Source: Azolla caroliniana (taxonomy: Eukaryota > Polypodiophyta). Taken from it: a stretch of 64,000 bases of DNA. The notes under the pieces are model-generated. The model ran no database searches. It worked only from the letters and a program-made list of their open reading frames with translations, and was not told the DNA's origin. The stretch covers positions 1-64,000 of the forward strand of contig JBHGNT010000082.1 of NCBI GenBank assembly GCA_043228905.1, in the 5' to 3' direction. Shown here one piece after another: positions 1 to 15,266 of the stretch (the stretch's first letter is position 1; each line of letters begins with the position of its first letter). The position numbers and the translations under genes are program-made.

Positions 1-3000
1 AGCCTTGTTAGCTTCGATTCGCATGTTTGAACACAGAAATCCGATATTACACGAGCCAGGTGTGACCATTTTAATTTACTCACTCGCTCTTCTCAACTCC
101 CTCCTCCAACATGCTAATTTCCTCATGTCTCTCGACGTGAGTTTCAAAATCTTGATTTTTTAATTCTATATCAAAGCTGGCGTAGTTAGCTTCGATTCGC
201 ATGTTTGAACACAAAAATCCGATATCACACGAACCAGGTATGACCATTTTAATTTACTCACTGGCTCTTCTCTACTCCCTCCTCAAATATGCTAATTTCC
301 TCATGTCTCTCGAACTGAGTTTCAAAATCTCGATTTTTTAATTCTATGTCATAGCTAACCTTGTTAGCTTCGATTCGCATGTTTGAACACAGAAATCCGA
401 TATCACACGAGCCAGGTGTGACCATTTTAATTTACTCACTGGCTCTTCTCAACTCCCTCCTTAAATATGTTAATTTCGTCATGTCTCTCGACCTAAGTTT
501 CAAAATCTTGATTTTTTAATTCTATATCATACCTAGCGTTGTTATCTTCGATTCGCATGTTTGAACACAAATATCCGATATCACACGTGCCAGGTATGAA
601 CATTTTAATTTACTGACGTACTCTTCTCCACTACCTCCTCAAATTTGTTACTTTCCTCATGTCTCTCGGCCTCAGTTTTAAAATTATAATTTGTCAATTC
701 AATATCATAGCTAGCATGGTTAACTTTGATTCGCATGTTTGAACACAAAAATCTGATATCACACGAGCCAGGTATGAACATTTTAATTTACTGACGCACT
801 GTTCTCAACTCCCTCCTCAAATATGTTAATTTCATCATGTCTCTCGACTTGAGTTTCAAAATCTTGATTTTTTAATTCTATATCATAGCTAGCGTTGTTA
901 GCTTCGATTCGCATGTTTGAACACAGAAATCCGATATCACACGTGCCAGGTATGAACATTTAAGTTTACTGACACACTCTTCTCCACTACCTCCAACATG
1001 CTAATTTCCTCATGTCTCTCAACGTGAGTTTCAAAATCTTGATTTTTTAATTCTATAGCAAAGCGAGCGTAGTTAGCTTCGATTCGCATGTTTGAACACA
1101 AAAATCCGATATCACACGAGCCAGGTATGACCATTTTAATTTACTCACTGGCTCTTCTCTACTCCCTCCTCAAATATGCTAATTTCCTCATGTCTCTCGA
1201 ACTGAGTTTCAAAATCTCGATTTTTTAATTCTATGTCATAGCTAGCCTTGTTAGCTTCGATTCGCATGTTTGAACACAGAAATCCGATATCACACGAGCC
1301 AGGTATGACCATTTTAATTTACTCACTGGCTCTTCTCAACTCCTTCCTTAAATATGTTAATTTCGTCATGTCTCTCGACCTGAGTTTCAAAATCTCGATT
1401 TTTTAATTCTATATCATACCTAGCGTTGTTATCTTCGATTCGCATGTTTGAACACAAATATCCGATATCACACGTGCCAGGTATGAACATTTTAATTTAC
1501 TGACGTACTCTTCTCCAATACCTCCTCAAATTTGTTACTTTCCTCATGTCTCTCGGCCTCAGTTTTAAAATTATAATTTGTCAATTCAATATCATAGCTA
1601 GCATGGTTAACTTTGATTCGCATGTTTGAACACAAAAATCTGATATCACACGAGCCAGGTATGAACATTTTAATTTCCTGACGCACTCTTCTCCACTCCC
1701 TCCTCAAATATGTTAATTTCGTCATGTCTCTCGACTTGAGTTTCAAAATCTTGATTTTTTAATTCTATATCATAGCTAGCGTTGTTAGCTTCGATTCGCA
1801 TGTTTGAACACAGAAATCCGATATCACACGTGCCAGGTATGAACATTTAAGTTTACTGACACACTCTTCTCCACTACCTCCAACATGCTAATTTCCTCAT
1901 GTCTCTCAACGTGAGTTTCAAAATCTTGATTTTTTAATTCTATAGCAAAGCTAGCGTAGTTAGCTTCGATTCGCATGTTTGAACACAAAAATCCGATATC
2001 ACACGAGCCAGGTATGACCATTTTAATTTACTCACTGGCTCTTCTCTACTCCCTCCTCAAATATGCTAATTTCCTCATGTCTCTCGAACTGAGTTTCAAA
2101 ATCTCGATTTTTTAATTCTATGTCATAGCTAGCCTTGTTAGCTTCGATTCGCATGTTTGAACACAGAAATCCGATATCACACGAGCCAGGTATGACCATT
2201 TTAATTTACTCACTGGCTCTTCTCAACTCCTTCCTTAAATATGTTAATTTCGTCATGTCTCTCGACCTGAGTTTCAAAATCTCGATTTTTTAATTCTATA
2301 TCATAGCTAGCTTTGTTAGCTTCGGTTCGCATGTTTGAACACAAAAATCCGATATCACACGAGCCAGGTATGATTATTTTAATTTACTCACTCGCTCTTC
2401 TCCACTCCCTCCTCAAATATGCGAATTTCCTCATGTCTCTTGACCTGAGTTTCAAAATCTCGATTTTTTAATTCTATGTCATAGCTAGCCTTGTTAGCTT
2501 CGATTCGCATGTTTGAACACCGAAATCCGATATCACACGAGCCAGGTATGACCATTTTAATTTACTGACGCACTCTTCTCCACTACCTCCTCAAATTTGC
2601 TAATTTCGTCATGTCTCTTGGCCTCAGTTTTAAAATTATGAATTTTCAATTCAATATCATAGCTAGCGTTGTTAGCTTCGATTCGCATGTTTGAACACAG
2701 AAATCCGATATCACACGTGCCAGGTATGAACATTTAAGTTTACTGACACACTCTTCTCCACTACCTCCAACATGCTAATTTCCTCATGTCTCTCAACGTG
2801 AGTTTCAAAATCTCGATTTTTTAATTCTATGTCATAGCTAGCCTTGTTAGCTTCGATTCGCATGTTTGAACACAAAAATCCGATATCACACGAGCCAGGT
2901 ATGACCATTTTAATTTACTCACTCGCTCTTCTCAACTCCCTCCTCAAATATGCTAATTTCCTCATGTCTCTCGAGCTGAGTTTCAAAATCTCGATTTTTT

Positions 3001-5325
3001 AATTCTATATCATACCTAGCGTTGTTATCTTCGATTCGCATATTTGAACACAAATATCCGATATCACACGTGCCAGGTATGAACATTTTAATTTACTGAC
3101 GTACTCTTCTCCACTACCTCCTCAAATTTGTTACTTTCCTCATGTCTCTCGGCCTCAGTTTTAAAATTATAATTTGTCAATTCAATATCATAGCTAGCAT
3201 GGTTAACTTTGATTCGCATGTTTGAACACAAAAATCTGATATCACACGAGCCAGGTATGAACATTTTAATTTCCTGACGCACTCTTCTCCACTCCCTCCT
3301 CAAATGTGTTAATTTCGTCATGTCTCTCGACCTGAGTTTCAAAATCTCGATTTTTTAATTCTATATCATACCTAGCGTTGTTATCTTCGATTCGCATGTT
3401 TGAACACAAATATCCGATATCACACGTGCCAGGTATGAACATTTTAATTTACTGACGTACTCTTCTCCAATACCTCCTCAAATTTGTTACTTTCCTCATG
3501 TCTCTCGGCCTCAGTTTTAAAATTATAATTTGTCAATTCAATATCATAGCTAGCATGGTTAACTTTGATTCGCATGTTTGAACACAAAAATCTGATATCA
3601 CACGAGCCAGGTATGAACATTTTAATTTCCTGACGCACTCTTCTCCACTCCCTCCTCAAATATGTTAATTTCGTCATGTCTCTCGACTTGAGTTTCAAAA
3701 TCTTGATTTTTTAATTCTATATCATAGCTAGCGTTGTTAGCTTCGATTCGCATGTTTGAACACAGAAATCCGATATCACACGTGCCAGGTATGAACATTT
3801 AAGTTTACTGACACACTCTTCTCCACTACCTCCAACATGCTAATTTCCTCATGTCTCTCAACGTGAGTTTCAAAATCTTGATTTTTTAATTCTATAGCAA
3901 AGCTAGCGTAGTTAGCTTCGATTCGCATGTTTGAACACAAAAATCCGATATCACACGAGCCAGGTATGACCATTTTAATTTACTCACTGGCTCTTCTCTA
4001 CTCCCTCCTCAAATATGCTAATTTCCTCATGTCTCTCGAACTGAGTTTCAAAATCTCGATTTTTTAATTCTATGTCATAGCTAGCCTTGTTAGCTTCGAT
4101 TCGCATGTTTGAACACAGAAATCCGATATCACACGAGCCACGTATGACCATTTTAATTTACTGACGCACTCTTCTCCACTACCTCCTCAAATTTGCTAAT
4201 TTCGTCATGTCTCTCGCCCTTAGTTTTAAAATTATGAATTTTCAATTCAATATCATAGCTAGCGTTGTTAACTTCGATTCGCATGTTTGAACACAGAAAT
4301 CCGATATCACACGTGCCAGGTATGAACATTTAAGTTTACTGACACACTCTTCTCCACTACCTCCAACATGCTAATTTCCTCATGTCTCTCAACGTGAGTT
4401 TCAAAATCTTGATTTTTTAATTCTATAGCAAAGCTAGCGTAGTTAGCTTCGATTCGCATGTTTGAACACAAAAATCCGATATCACACGAGCCAGGTATGA
4501 CCATTTTAATTTACTCACTGGCTCTTCTCAACTCCCTCCTCAAATATGTTAATTTTTTCATGTCTCTCGAACTGAGTTTCAAAATCTCTATTTTTTAATT
4601 CTATATCATAGCTAGCCTTGTTAGCTTCGATTCGCAAGTTTGAACACAGAAATCCGATATCACACGAGCCAGGTATGACCATTTTAATTTACTCACACGC
4701 TCTTCTCAACGCCCTCCTCAAATATGCTAATTTCGTCATGTCTCTCGACCTGAGTTTCAAAATCTCGATTTTTTAATTCTATATCATAGCTAGCTTTTTT
4801 AGCTTCGATTCGCATGTTTGAACACAAAAATCCGATATCACACGAGCCAGGTATGACTATTTTAATTTACTCACTGGCTCTTCTCCACTCCCTCCTGAAA
4901 TATGCGAATTTCCTCATGTCTCTGGACCTGAGTTTCAAAATCTCGATTTTTTAATTCTATGTCATAGCTAGCCTTGTTAGCTTCGATTCGCATGTTTGAA
5001 CACAGAAATCCGATATCACACGAGCCACGTATGACCATTTTAATTTACTGACGCACTCTTCTCCACTACCTCCTCAAATTTGCTAATTTCGTCATGTCTC
5101 TCGGGCTCAGTTTTAAAATTTTCAATTTTCAATTCAATATCATAGCTAGCGTTGTTAACTTCGATTCGCATGTTTGAACACAGAAATCCGATATCACACA
5201 AGCCAGGTATGACCATTTTAATTTACTCACTGGCTCTTCTCAACTCCCTCCTCAAATATGTTAATTTTTTCATGTCTCTCGAACTGAGTTTCAAAATCTC
5301 GATTTTTTAATTCTATATCATAGCT
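1..5325. repeat. Long higher-order repeat unit, copy 1
   Basis: The segment starting at 1 (marker: gatattacacgag followed by ccaggtgtgacc, then a gctggcgtag monomer) recurs at 5326, 10120 and 15267. This copy is 5325 bp, equal to 30 monomers minus 15 bp, the deficit matching five 175-bp monomers. It contains 175-bp monomers near 901, 1788, 2675, 3740 and 4271. The true start may lie before the window. Confidence 0.75.
901..1075. repeat. 175-bp satellite monomer subtype (representative)
   Basis: Representative of a subtype with a 3-bp deletion (ctacctccaacatgc where other monomers have ctacctcctcaaatttgc) and the private string catttaagtttactg. Twenty-five copies occur. Their deletion sites lie near 984, 1870, 2757, 3823, 4354, 6308, 7195, 8261, 9148, 11103, 11990, 12698, 13408, 14295, 16250, 17137, 18202, 18911, 21934, 22998, 23707, 24594, 25304, 28327 and 29393. 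None is seen after 29.6 kb. Confidence 0.85.
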
Positions 5326-8300
5326 AGCCTTGTTAGCTTCGATTCGCATGTTTGAACACAGAAATCCGATATTACACGAGCCAGGTGTGACCATTTTAAT
5401 TTACTCACTCGCTCTTCTCAACTCCCTCCTCCAACATGCTAATTTCCTCATGTCTCTCGACGTGAGTTTCGAAATCTTGATTTTTTAATTCTATATCAAA
5501 GCTGGCGTAGTTAGCTTCGATTCGCATGTTTGAACACAAAAATCCGATATCACACGAACCAGGTACGACCATTTTAATTTACTCACTGGCTCTTCTCTAC
5601 TCCCTCCTCAAATATGCTAATTTCCTCATGTCTCTCGAACTGAGTTTCAAAATCTCGATTTTTTAATTCTATGTCATAGCTAACCTTGTTAGCTTCGATT
5701 CGCATGTTTGAACACAGAAATCCGATATCACACGAGCCAGGTGTGACCATTTTAATTTACTCACTGGCTCTTCTCAACTCCCTCCTTAAATATGTTAATT
5801 TCGTCATGTCTCTCGACCTAAGTTTCAAAATCTTGATTTTTTAATTCTATATCATACCTAGCGTTGTTATCTTCGATTCGCATGTTTGAACACAAATATC
5901 CGATATCACACGTGCCAGGTATGAACATTTTAATTTACTGACGTACTCTTCTCCACTACCTCCTCAAATTTGTTACTTTCCTCATGTCTCTCGGCCTCAG
6001 TTTTAAAATTATAATTTGTCAATTCAATATCATAGCTAGCATGGTTAACTTTGATTCGCATGTTTGAACACAAAAATCTGATATCACACGAGCCAGGTAT
6101 GAACATTTTAATTTCCTGACGCACTCTTCTCAACTCCCTCCTCAAATATGTTAATTTCATCATGTCTCTCGACTTGAGTTTCAAAATCTTGATTTTTTAA
6201 TTCTATATCATAGCTAGCGTTGTTAGCTTCGATTCGCATGTTTGAACACAGAAATCCGATATCACACGTGCCAGGTATGAACATTTAAGTTTACTGACAC
6301 ACTCTTCTCCACTACCTCCAACATGCTAATTTCCTCATGTCTCTCAACGTGAGTTTCAAAATCTTGATTTTTTAATTCTATAGCAAAGCTAGCGTAGTTA
6401 GCTTCGATTCGCATGTTTGAACACAAAAATCCGATATCACACGAGCCAGGTATGACCATTTTAATTTACTCACTGGCTCTTCTCTACTCCCTCCTCAAAT
6501 ATGCTAATTTCCTCATGTCTCTCGAACTGAGTTTCAAAATCTCGATTTTTTAATTCTATGTCATAGCTAGCCTTGTTAGCTTCGATTCGCATGTTTGAAC
6601 ACAGAAATCCGATATCACACGAGCCAGGTATGACCATTTTAATTTACTCACTGGCTCTTCTCAACTCCTTCCTTAAATATGTTAATTTCGTCATGTCTCT
6701 CGACCTGAGTTTCAAAATCTCGATTTTTTAATTCTATATCATAGCTAGCTTTGTTAGCTTCGGTTCGCATGTTTGAACACAAAAATCCGATATCACACGA
6801 GCCAGGTATGATTATTTTAATTTACTCACTGGCTCTTCTCCACTCCCTCCTCAAATATGCGAATTTCCTCATGTCTCTTGACCTGAGTTTCAAAATCTCG
6901 ATTTTTTAATTCTATGTCATAGCTAGCCTTGTTAGCTTCGATTCGCATGTTTGAACACCGAAATCCGATATCACACGAGCCAGGTATGACCATTTTAATT
7001 TACTGACGCACTCTTCTCCACTACCTCCTCAAATTTGCTAATTTCGTCATGTCTCTTGGCCTCAGTTTTAAAATTATGAATTTTCAATTCAATATCATAG
7101 CTAGCGTTGTTAGCTTCGATTCGCATGTTTGAACACAGAAATCCGATATCACACGTGCCAGGTATGAACATTTAAGTTTACTGACACACTCTTCTCCACT
7201 ACCTCCAACATGCTAATTTCCTCATGTCTCTCAACGTGAGTTTCAAAATCTCGATTTTTTAATTCTATGTCATAGCTAGCCTTGTTAGCTTCGATTCGCA
7301 TGTTTGAACACAAAAATCCGATATCACACGAGCCAGGTATGACCATTTTAATTTACTCACTCGCTCTTCTCAACTCCCTCCTCAAATATGCTAATTTCCT
7401 CATGTCTCTCGAGCTGAGTTTCAAAATCTCGATTTTTTAATTCTATATCATACCTAGCGTTGTTATCTTCGATTCGCATATTTGAACACAAATATCCGAT
7501 ATCACACGTGCCAGGTATGAACATTTTAATTTACTGACGTACTCTTCTCCACTACCTCCTCAAATTTGTTACTTTCCTCATGTCTCTCGGCCTCAGTTTT
7601 AAAATTATAATTTGTCAATTCAATATCATAGCTAGCATGGTTAACTTTGATTCGCATGTTTGAACACAAAAATCTGATATCACACGAGCCAGGTATGAAC
7701 ATTTTAATTTCCTGACGCACTCTTCTCCACTCCCTCCTCAAATGTGTTAATTTCGTCATGTCTCTCGACCTGAGTTTCAAAATCTCGATTTTTTAATTCT
7801 ATATCATACCTAGCGTTGTTATCTTCGATTCGCATGTTTGAACACAAATATCCGATATCACACGTGCCAGGTATGAACATTTTAATTTACTGACGTACTC
7901 TTCTCCACTACCTCCTCAAATTTGTTACTTTCCTCATGTCTCTCGGCCTCAGTTTTAAAATTATAATTTGTCAATTCAATATCATAGCTAGCATGGTTAA
8001 CTTTGATTCGCATGTTTGAACACAAAAATCTGATATCACACGAGCCAGGTATGAACATTTTAATTTCCTGACGCACTCTTCTCCACTCCCTCCTCAAATA
8101 TGTTAATTTCGTCATGTCTCTCGACTTGAGTTTCAAAATCTTGATTTTTTAATTCTATATCATAGCTAGCGTTGTTAGCTTCGATTCGCATGTTTGAACA
8201 CAGAAATCCGATATCACACGTGCCAGGTATGAACATTTAAGTTTACTGACACACTCTTCTCCACTACCTCCAACATGCTAATTTCCTCATGTCTCTCAAC

Positions 8301-10119
8301 GTGAGTTTCAAAATCTTGATTTTTTAATTCTATAGCAAAGCTAGCGTAGTTAGCTTCGATTCGCATGTTTGAACACAAAAATCCGATATCACACGAGCCA
8401 GGTATGACCATTTTAATTTACTCACTGGCTCTTCTCTACTCCCTCCTCAAATATGCTAATTTCCTCATGTCTCTCGAACTGAGTTTCAAAATCTCGATTT
8501 TTTAATTCTATGTCATAGCTAGCCTTGTTAGCTTCGATTCGCATGTTTGAACACAGAAATCCGATATCACACGAGCCAGGTATGACCATTTTAATTTACT
8601 CACTGGCTCTTCTCAACTCCTTCCTTAAATATGTTAATTTCGTCATGTCTCTCGACCTGAGTTTCAAAATCTCGATTTTTTAATTCTATATCATACCTAG
8701 CGTTGTTATCTTCGATTCGCATGTTTGAACACAAATATCCGATATCACACGTGCCAGGTATGAACATTTTAATTTACTGACGTACTCTTCTCCAATACCT
8801 CCTCAAATTTGTTACTTTCCTCATGTCTCTCGGCCTCAGTTTTAAAATTATAATTTGTCAATTCAATATCATAGCTAGCATGGTTAACTTTGATTCGCAT
8901 GTTTGAACACAAAAATCTGATATCACACGAGCCAGGTATGAACATTTTAATTTCCTGACGCACTCTTCTCCACTCCCTCCTCAAATATGTTAATTTCGTC
9001 ATGTCTCTCGACTTGAGTTTCAAAATCTTGATTTTTTAATTCTATATCATAGCTAGCGTTGTTAGCTTCGATTCGCATGTTTGAACACAGAAATCCGATA
9101 TCACACGTGCAAGGTATGAACATTTAAGTTTACTGACACACTCTTCTCCACTACCTCCAACATGCTAATTTCCTCATGTCTCTCAACGTGAGTTTCAAAA
9201 TCTTGATTTTTTAATTCTATAGCAAAGCTAGCGTAGTTAGCTTCGATTCGCATGTTTGAACACAAAAATCCGATATCACACGAGCCAGGTATGACCATTT
9301 TAATTTACTCACTGGCTCTTCTCAACTCCCTCCTCAAATATGTTAATTTTTTCATGTCTCTCGAACTGAGTTTCAAAATCTCTATTTTTTAATTCTATAT
9401 CATAGCTAGCCTTGTTAGCTTCGATTCGCAAGTTTGAACACAGAAATCCGATATCACACGAGCCAGGTATGACCATTTTAATTTACTCACACGCTCTTCT
9501 CAACGCCCTCCTCAAATATGCTAATTTCGTCATGTCTCTCGACCTGAGTTTCAAAATCTCGATTTTTTAATTCTATATCATAGCTAGCTTTTTTAGCTTC
9601 GATTCGCATGTTTGAACACAAAAATCCGATATCACACGAGCCAGGTATGACTATTTTAATTTACTCACTGGCTCTTCTCCACTCCCTCCTGAAATATGCG
9701 AATTTCCTCATGTCTCTGGACCTGAGTTTCAAAATCTCGATTTTTTAATTCTATGTCATAGCTAGCCTTGTTAGCTTCGATTCGCATGTTTGAACACAGA
9801 AATCCGATATCACACGAGCCACGTATGACCATTTTAATTTACTGACGCACTCTTCTCCACTACCTCCTCAAATTTGCTAATTTCGTCATGTCTCTCGGGC
9901 TCAGTTTTAAAATTTTCAATTTTCAATTCAATATCATAGCTAGCGTTGTTAACTTCGATTCGCATGTTTGAACACAGAAATCCGATATCACACAAGCCAG
10001 GTATGACCATTTTAATTTACTCACTGGCTCTTCTCAACTCCCTCCTCAAATATGTTAATTTTTTCATGTCTCTCGAACTGAGTTTCAAAATCTCGATTTT
10101 TTAATTCTATATCATAGCT
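5326..10119. repeat. Long higher-order repeat unit, copy 2
   Basis: Second copy of the left-arm HOR, 4794 bp (27 monomers minus 12 bp). The rare variant cgcaagtttg, present once per unit, lies at 4633, 9427 and 14574, which gives the same 4794- and 5147-bp spacings as the unit starts. It is highly similar to copy 1, including the reiterated ctccaatacctcc monomers, but is three monomers shorter. Confidence 0.75.
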
Positions 10120-13100
10120 AGCCTTGTTAGCTTCGATTCGCATGTTTGAACACAGAAATCCGATATTACACGAGCCAGGTGTGACCATTTTAATTTACTC
10201 ACTCGCTCTTCTCAACTCCCTCCTCCAACATGCTAATTTCCTCATGTCTCTCGACGTGAGTTTCAAAATCTTGATTTTTTAATTCTATATCAAAGCTGGC
10301 GTAGTTAGCTTCGATTCGCATGTTTGAACACAAAAATCCGATATCACACGAACCAGGTACGACCATTTTAATTTACTCACTGGCTCTTCTCTACTCCCTC
10401 CTCAAATATGCTAATTTCCTCATGTCTCTCGAACTGAGTTTCAAAATCTCGATTTTTTAATTCTATGTCATAGCTAACCTTGTTAGCTTCGATTCGCATG
10501 TTTGAACACAGAAATCCGATATCACACGAGCCAGGTGTGACCATTTTAATTTACTCACTGGCTCTTCTCAACTCCCTCCTTAAATATGTTAATTTCGTCA
10601 TGTCTCTCGACCTAAGTTTCAAAATCTTGATTTTTTAATTCTATATCATACCTAGCGTTGTTATCTTCGATTCGCATGTTTGAACACAAATATCCGATAT
10701 CACACGTGCCAGGTATGAACATTTTAATTTACTGACGTACTCTTCTCCACTACCTCCTCAAATTTGTTACTTTCCTCATGTCTCTCGGCCTTAGTTTTAA
10801 AATTATAATTTGTCAATTCAATATCATAGCTAGCATGGTTAACTTTGATTCGCATGTTTGAACACAAAAATCTGATATCACACGAGCCAGGTATGAACAT
10901 TTTAATTTCCTGACGCACTCTTCTCAACTCCCTCCTCAAATATGTTAATTTCATCATGTCTCTCGACTTGAGTTTCAAAATCTTGATTTTTTAATTCTAT
11001 ATCATAGCTAGCGTTGTTAGCTTCGATTCGCATGTTTGAACACAGAAATCCGATATCACACGTGCCAGGTATGAACATTTAAGTTTACTGACACACTCTT
11101 CTCCACTACCTCCAACATGCTAATTTCCTCATGTCTCTCAACGTGAGTTTCAAAATCTTGATTTTTTAATTCTATAGCAAAGCTAGCGTAGTTAGCTTCG
11201 ATTCGCATGTTTGAACACAAAAATCCGATATCACACGAGCCAGGTATGACCATTTTAATTTACTCACTGGCTCTTCTCTACTCCCTCCTCAAATATGCTA
11301 ATTTCCTCATGTCTCTCGAACTGAGTTTCAAAATCTCGATTTTTTAATTCTATGTCATAGCTAGCCTTGTTAGCTTCGATTCGCATGTTTGAACACAGAA
11401 ATCCGATATCACACGAGCCAGGTATGACCATTTTAATTTACTCACTGGCTCTTCTCAACTCCTTCCTTAAATATGTTAATTTCGTCATGTCTCTCGACCT
11501 GAGTTTCAAAATCTCGATTTTTTAATTCTATATCATACCTAGCGTTGTTATCTTCGATTCGCATGTTTGAACACAAATATCCGATATCACACGTGCCAGG
11601 TATGAACATTTTAATTTACTGACGTACTCTTCTCCAATACCTCCTCAAATTTGTTACTTTCCTCATGTCTCTCGGCCTCAGTTTTAAAATTATAATTTGT
11701 CAATTCAATATCATAGCTAGCATGGTTAACTTTGATTCGCATGTTTGAACACAAAAATCTGATATCACACGAGCCAGGTATGAACATTTTAATTTCCTGA
11801 CGCACTCTTCTCCACTCCCTCCTCAAATATGTTAATTTCGTCATGTCTCTCGACTTGAGTTTCAAAATCTTGATTTTTTAATTCTATATCATAGCTAGCG
11901 TTGTTAGCTTCGATTCGCATGTTTGAACACAGAAATCCGATATCACACGTGCCAGGTATGAACATTTAAGTTTACTGACACACTCTTCTCCACTACCTCC
12001 AACATGCTAATTTCCTCATGTCTCTCAACGTGAGTTTCAAAATCTTGATTTTTTAATTCTATAGCAAAGCTAGCGTAGTTAGCTTCGATTCGCATGTTTG
12101 AACACAAAAATCCGATATCACACGAGCCAGGTATGACCATTTTAATTTACTCACTGGCTCTTCTCTACTCCCTCCTCAAATATGCTAATTTCCTCATGTC
12201 TCTCGAACTGAGTTTCAAAATCTCGATTTTTTAATTCTATGTCATAGCTAGCCTTGTTAACTTCGATTCGCATGTTTGAACACAGAAATCCGATATCACA
12301 CGAGCCAGGTATGACCATTTTAATTTACTCACTGGCTCTTCTCCACTCCCTCCTCAAATATGCGAATTTCCTCATGTCTCTTGACCTGAGTTTCAAAATC
12401 TCGATTTTTTAATTCTATGTCATAGCTAGCCTTGTTAGCTTCGATTCGCATGTTTGAACACCGAAATCCGATATCACACGAGCCACGTATGACCATTTTA
12501 ATTTACTGACGCACTCTTCTCCACTACCTCCTCAAATTTGCTAATTTCGTCATGTCTCTTGGCCTCAGTTTTAAAATTATGAATTTTCAATTCAATATCA
12601 TAGCTAGCGTTGTTAGCTTCGATTCGCATGTTTGAACACAGAAATCCGATATCACACGTGCCAGGTATGAACATTTAAGTTTACTGACACACTCTTCTCC
12701 ACTACCTCCAACATGCTAATTTCCTCATGTCTCTCAACGTGAGTTTCAAAATCTTGATTTTTTAATTCTATAGCAAAGCTAGCGTAGTTAGCTTCGATTC
12801 GCATGTTTGAACACAGAAATCCGATATCACACGAGCCAGGTATGAACATTTTAATTTACTCACTGGCTCTTCTCAACTCCCTCCTTAAATATGTTAATTT
12901 CGTCATGTCTCTCGACCTAAGTTTCAAAATCTCGATTTTTTAATTCTATATCATACCTAGCGTTGTTATTTTCGATTCGCATGTTTGAACACAAATATCC
13001 GATATCACACGTGCCAGGTATGAACATTTTAATTTACTGACGTACTCTTCTCCACTACCTCCTCAAATTTGTTACTTTCCTCATGTCTCTCGGCCTCAGT

Positions 13101-15266
13101 TTTAAAATTATAATTTGTCAATTCAATATCATAGCTAGCATGGTTAACTTTGATTCGCATGTTTGAACACAAAAATCTGATATCACACGAGCCAGGTATG
13201 AACATTTTAATTTCCTGACGCACTCTTCTCCACTCCCTCCTCAAATGTGTTAATTTCGTCATGTCTCTCGACCTGAGTTTCAAAATCTTGATTTTTTAAT
13301 TCTATATCATAGCTAGCGTTGTTAGCTTCGATTCGCATGTTTGAACACAGAAATCCGATATCACACGTGCCAGGTATGAACATTTAAGTTTACTGAAACA
13401 CTCTTCTCCACTACCTCCAACATGCTAATTTCCTCATGTCTCTCAACGTGAGTTTCAAAATCTTGATTTTTTAATTCTATAGCAAAGCTAGCGTAGTTAG
13501 CTTCGATTCGCATGTTTGAACACAAAAATCCGATATCACACGAGCCAGGTATGACCATTTTAATTTACTCACTGGCTCTTCTCTACTCCCTCCTCAAATA
13601 TGCTAATTTCCTCATGTCTCTCGAACTGAGTTTCAAAATCTCGATTTTTTAATTCTATGTCATAGCTAGCCTTGTTAGCTTCGATTCGCATGTTTGAACA
13701 CAGAAATCCGATATCACACGAGCCAGGTATGACCATTTTAATTTACTCACTGGCTCTTCTCAACTCCTTCCTTAAATATGTTAATTTCGTCATGTCTCTC
13801 GACCTGAGTTTCAAAATCTCGATGTTTTAATTCTATATCATACCTAGCGTTGTTATCTTCGATTCGCATGTTTGAACACAAATATCCGATATCACACGTG
13901 CCAGGTATGAACATTTTAATTTACTGACGTACTCTTCTCCAATACCTCCTCAAATTTGTTACTTTCCTCATGTCTCTCGGCCTCAGTTTTAAAATTATAA
14001 TTTGTCAATTCAATATCATAGCTAGCATGGTTAACTTTGATTCGCATGTTTGAACACAAAAATCTGATATCACACGAGCCAGGTATGAACATTTTAATTT
14101 CCTGACGCACTCTTCTCCACTCCCTCCTCAAATATGTTAATTTCGTCATGTCTCTCGACTTGAGTTTCAAAATCTTGATTTTTTAATTCTATATCATAGC
14201 TAGCGTTGTTAGCTTCGATTCGCATGTTTGAACACAGAAATCCGATATCACACGTGCAAGGTATGAACATTTAAGTTTACTGACACACTCTTCTCCACTA
14301 CCTCCAACATGCTAATTTCCTCATGTCTCTCAACGTGAGTTTCAAAATCTTGATTTTTTAATTCTATAGCAAAGCTAGCGTAGTTAGCTTCGATTCGCAT
14401 GTTTGAACACAAAAATCCGATATCACACGAGCCAGGTATGACCATTTTAATTTACTCACTGGCTCTTCTCAACTCCCTCCTCAAATATGTTAATTTTTTC
14501 ATGTCTCTCGAACTGAGTTTCAAAATCTCTATTTTTTAATTCTATATCATAGCTAGCCTTGTTAGCTTCGATTCGCAAGTTTGAACACAGAAATCCGATA
14601 TCACACGAGCCAGGTATGACCATTTTAATTTACTCACACGCTCTTCTCAACGCCCTCCTCAAATATGCTAATTTCGTCATGTCTCTCGACCTGAGTTTCA
14701 AAATCTCGATTTTTTAATTCTATATCATAGCTAGCTTTTTTAGCTTCGATTCGCATGTTTGAACACAAAAATCCGATATCACACGAGCCAGGTATGACTA
14801 TTTTAATTTACTCACTGGCTCTTCTCCACTCCCTCCTGAAATATGCGAATTTCCTCATGTCTCTGGACCTGAGTTTCAAAATCTCGATTTTTTAATTCTA
14901 TGTCATAGCTAGCCTTGTTAGCTTCGATTCGCATGTTTGAACACAGAAATCCGATATCACACGAGCCACGTATGACCATTTTAATTTACTGACGCACTCT
15001 TCTCCACTACCTCCTCAAATTTGCTAATTTCGTCATGTCTCTCGGGCTCAGTTTTAAAATTTTCAATTTTCAATTCAATATCATAGCTAGCGTTGTTAAC
15101 TTCGATTCGCATGTTTGAACACAGAAATCCGATATCACACAAGCCAGGTATGACCATTTTAATTTACTCACTGGCTCTTCTCAACTCCCTCCTCAAATAT
15201 GTTAATTTTTTCATGTCTCTCGAACTGAGTTTCAAAATCTCGATTTTTTAATTCTATATCATAGCT
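10120..15266. repeat. Long higher-order repeat unit, copy 3
   Basis: Third copy of the left-arm HOR, 5147 bp (29 monomers minus 15 bp). It differs from copy 2 by whole-monomer gains and losses in the middle of the unit (around 11.6-12.6 kb), as expected from unequal exchange in register. Base-level similarity elsewhere is very high. Confidence 0.75.

Noticed and set aside
1-178. CENP-B box in the satellite monomer
   Set aside because: The cttcg of the monomer recalls the start of the box, but the required A and CGGG positions do not match in any register I tried.
100-180. A second hammerhead ribozyme encoded in the satellite monomer
   Set aside because: The minus strand has GAAAC followed by a GUC within a few bases, but there is no CUGANGA core or stem I partner upstream.
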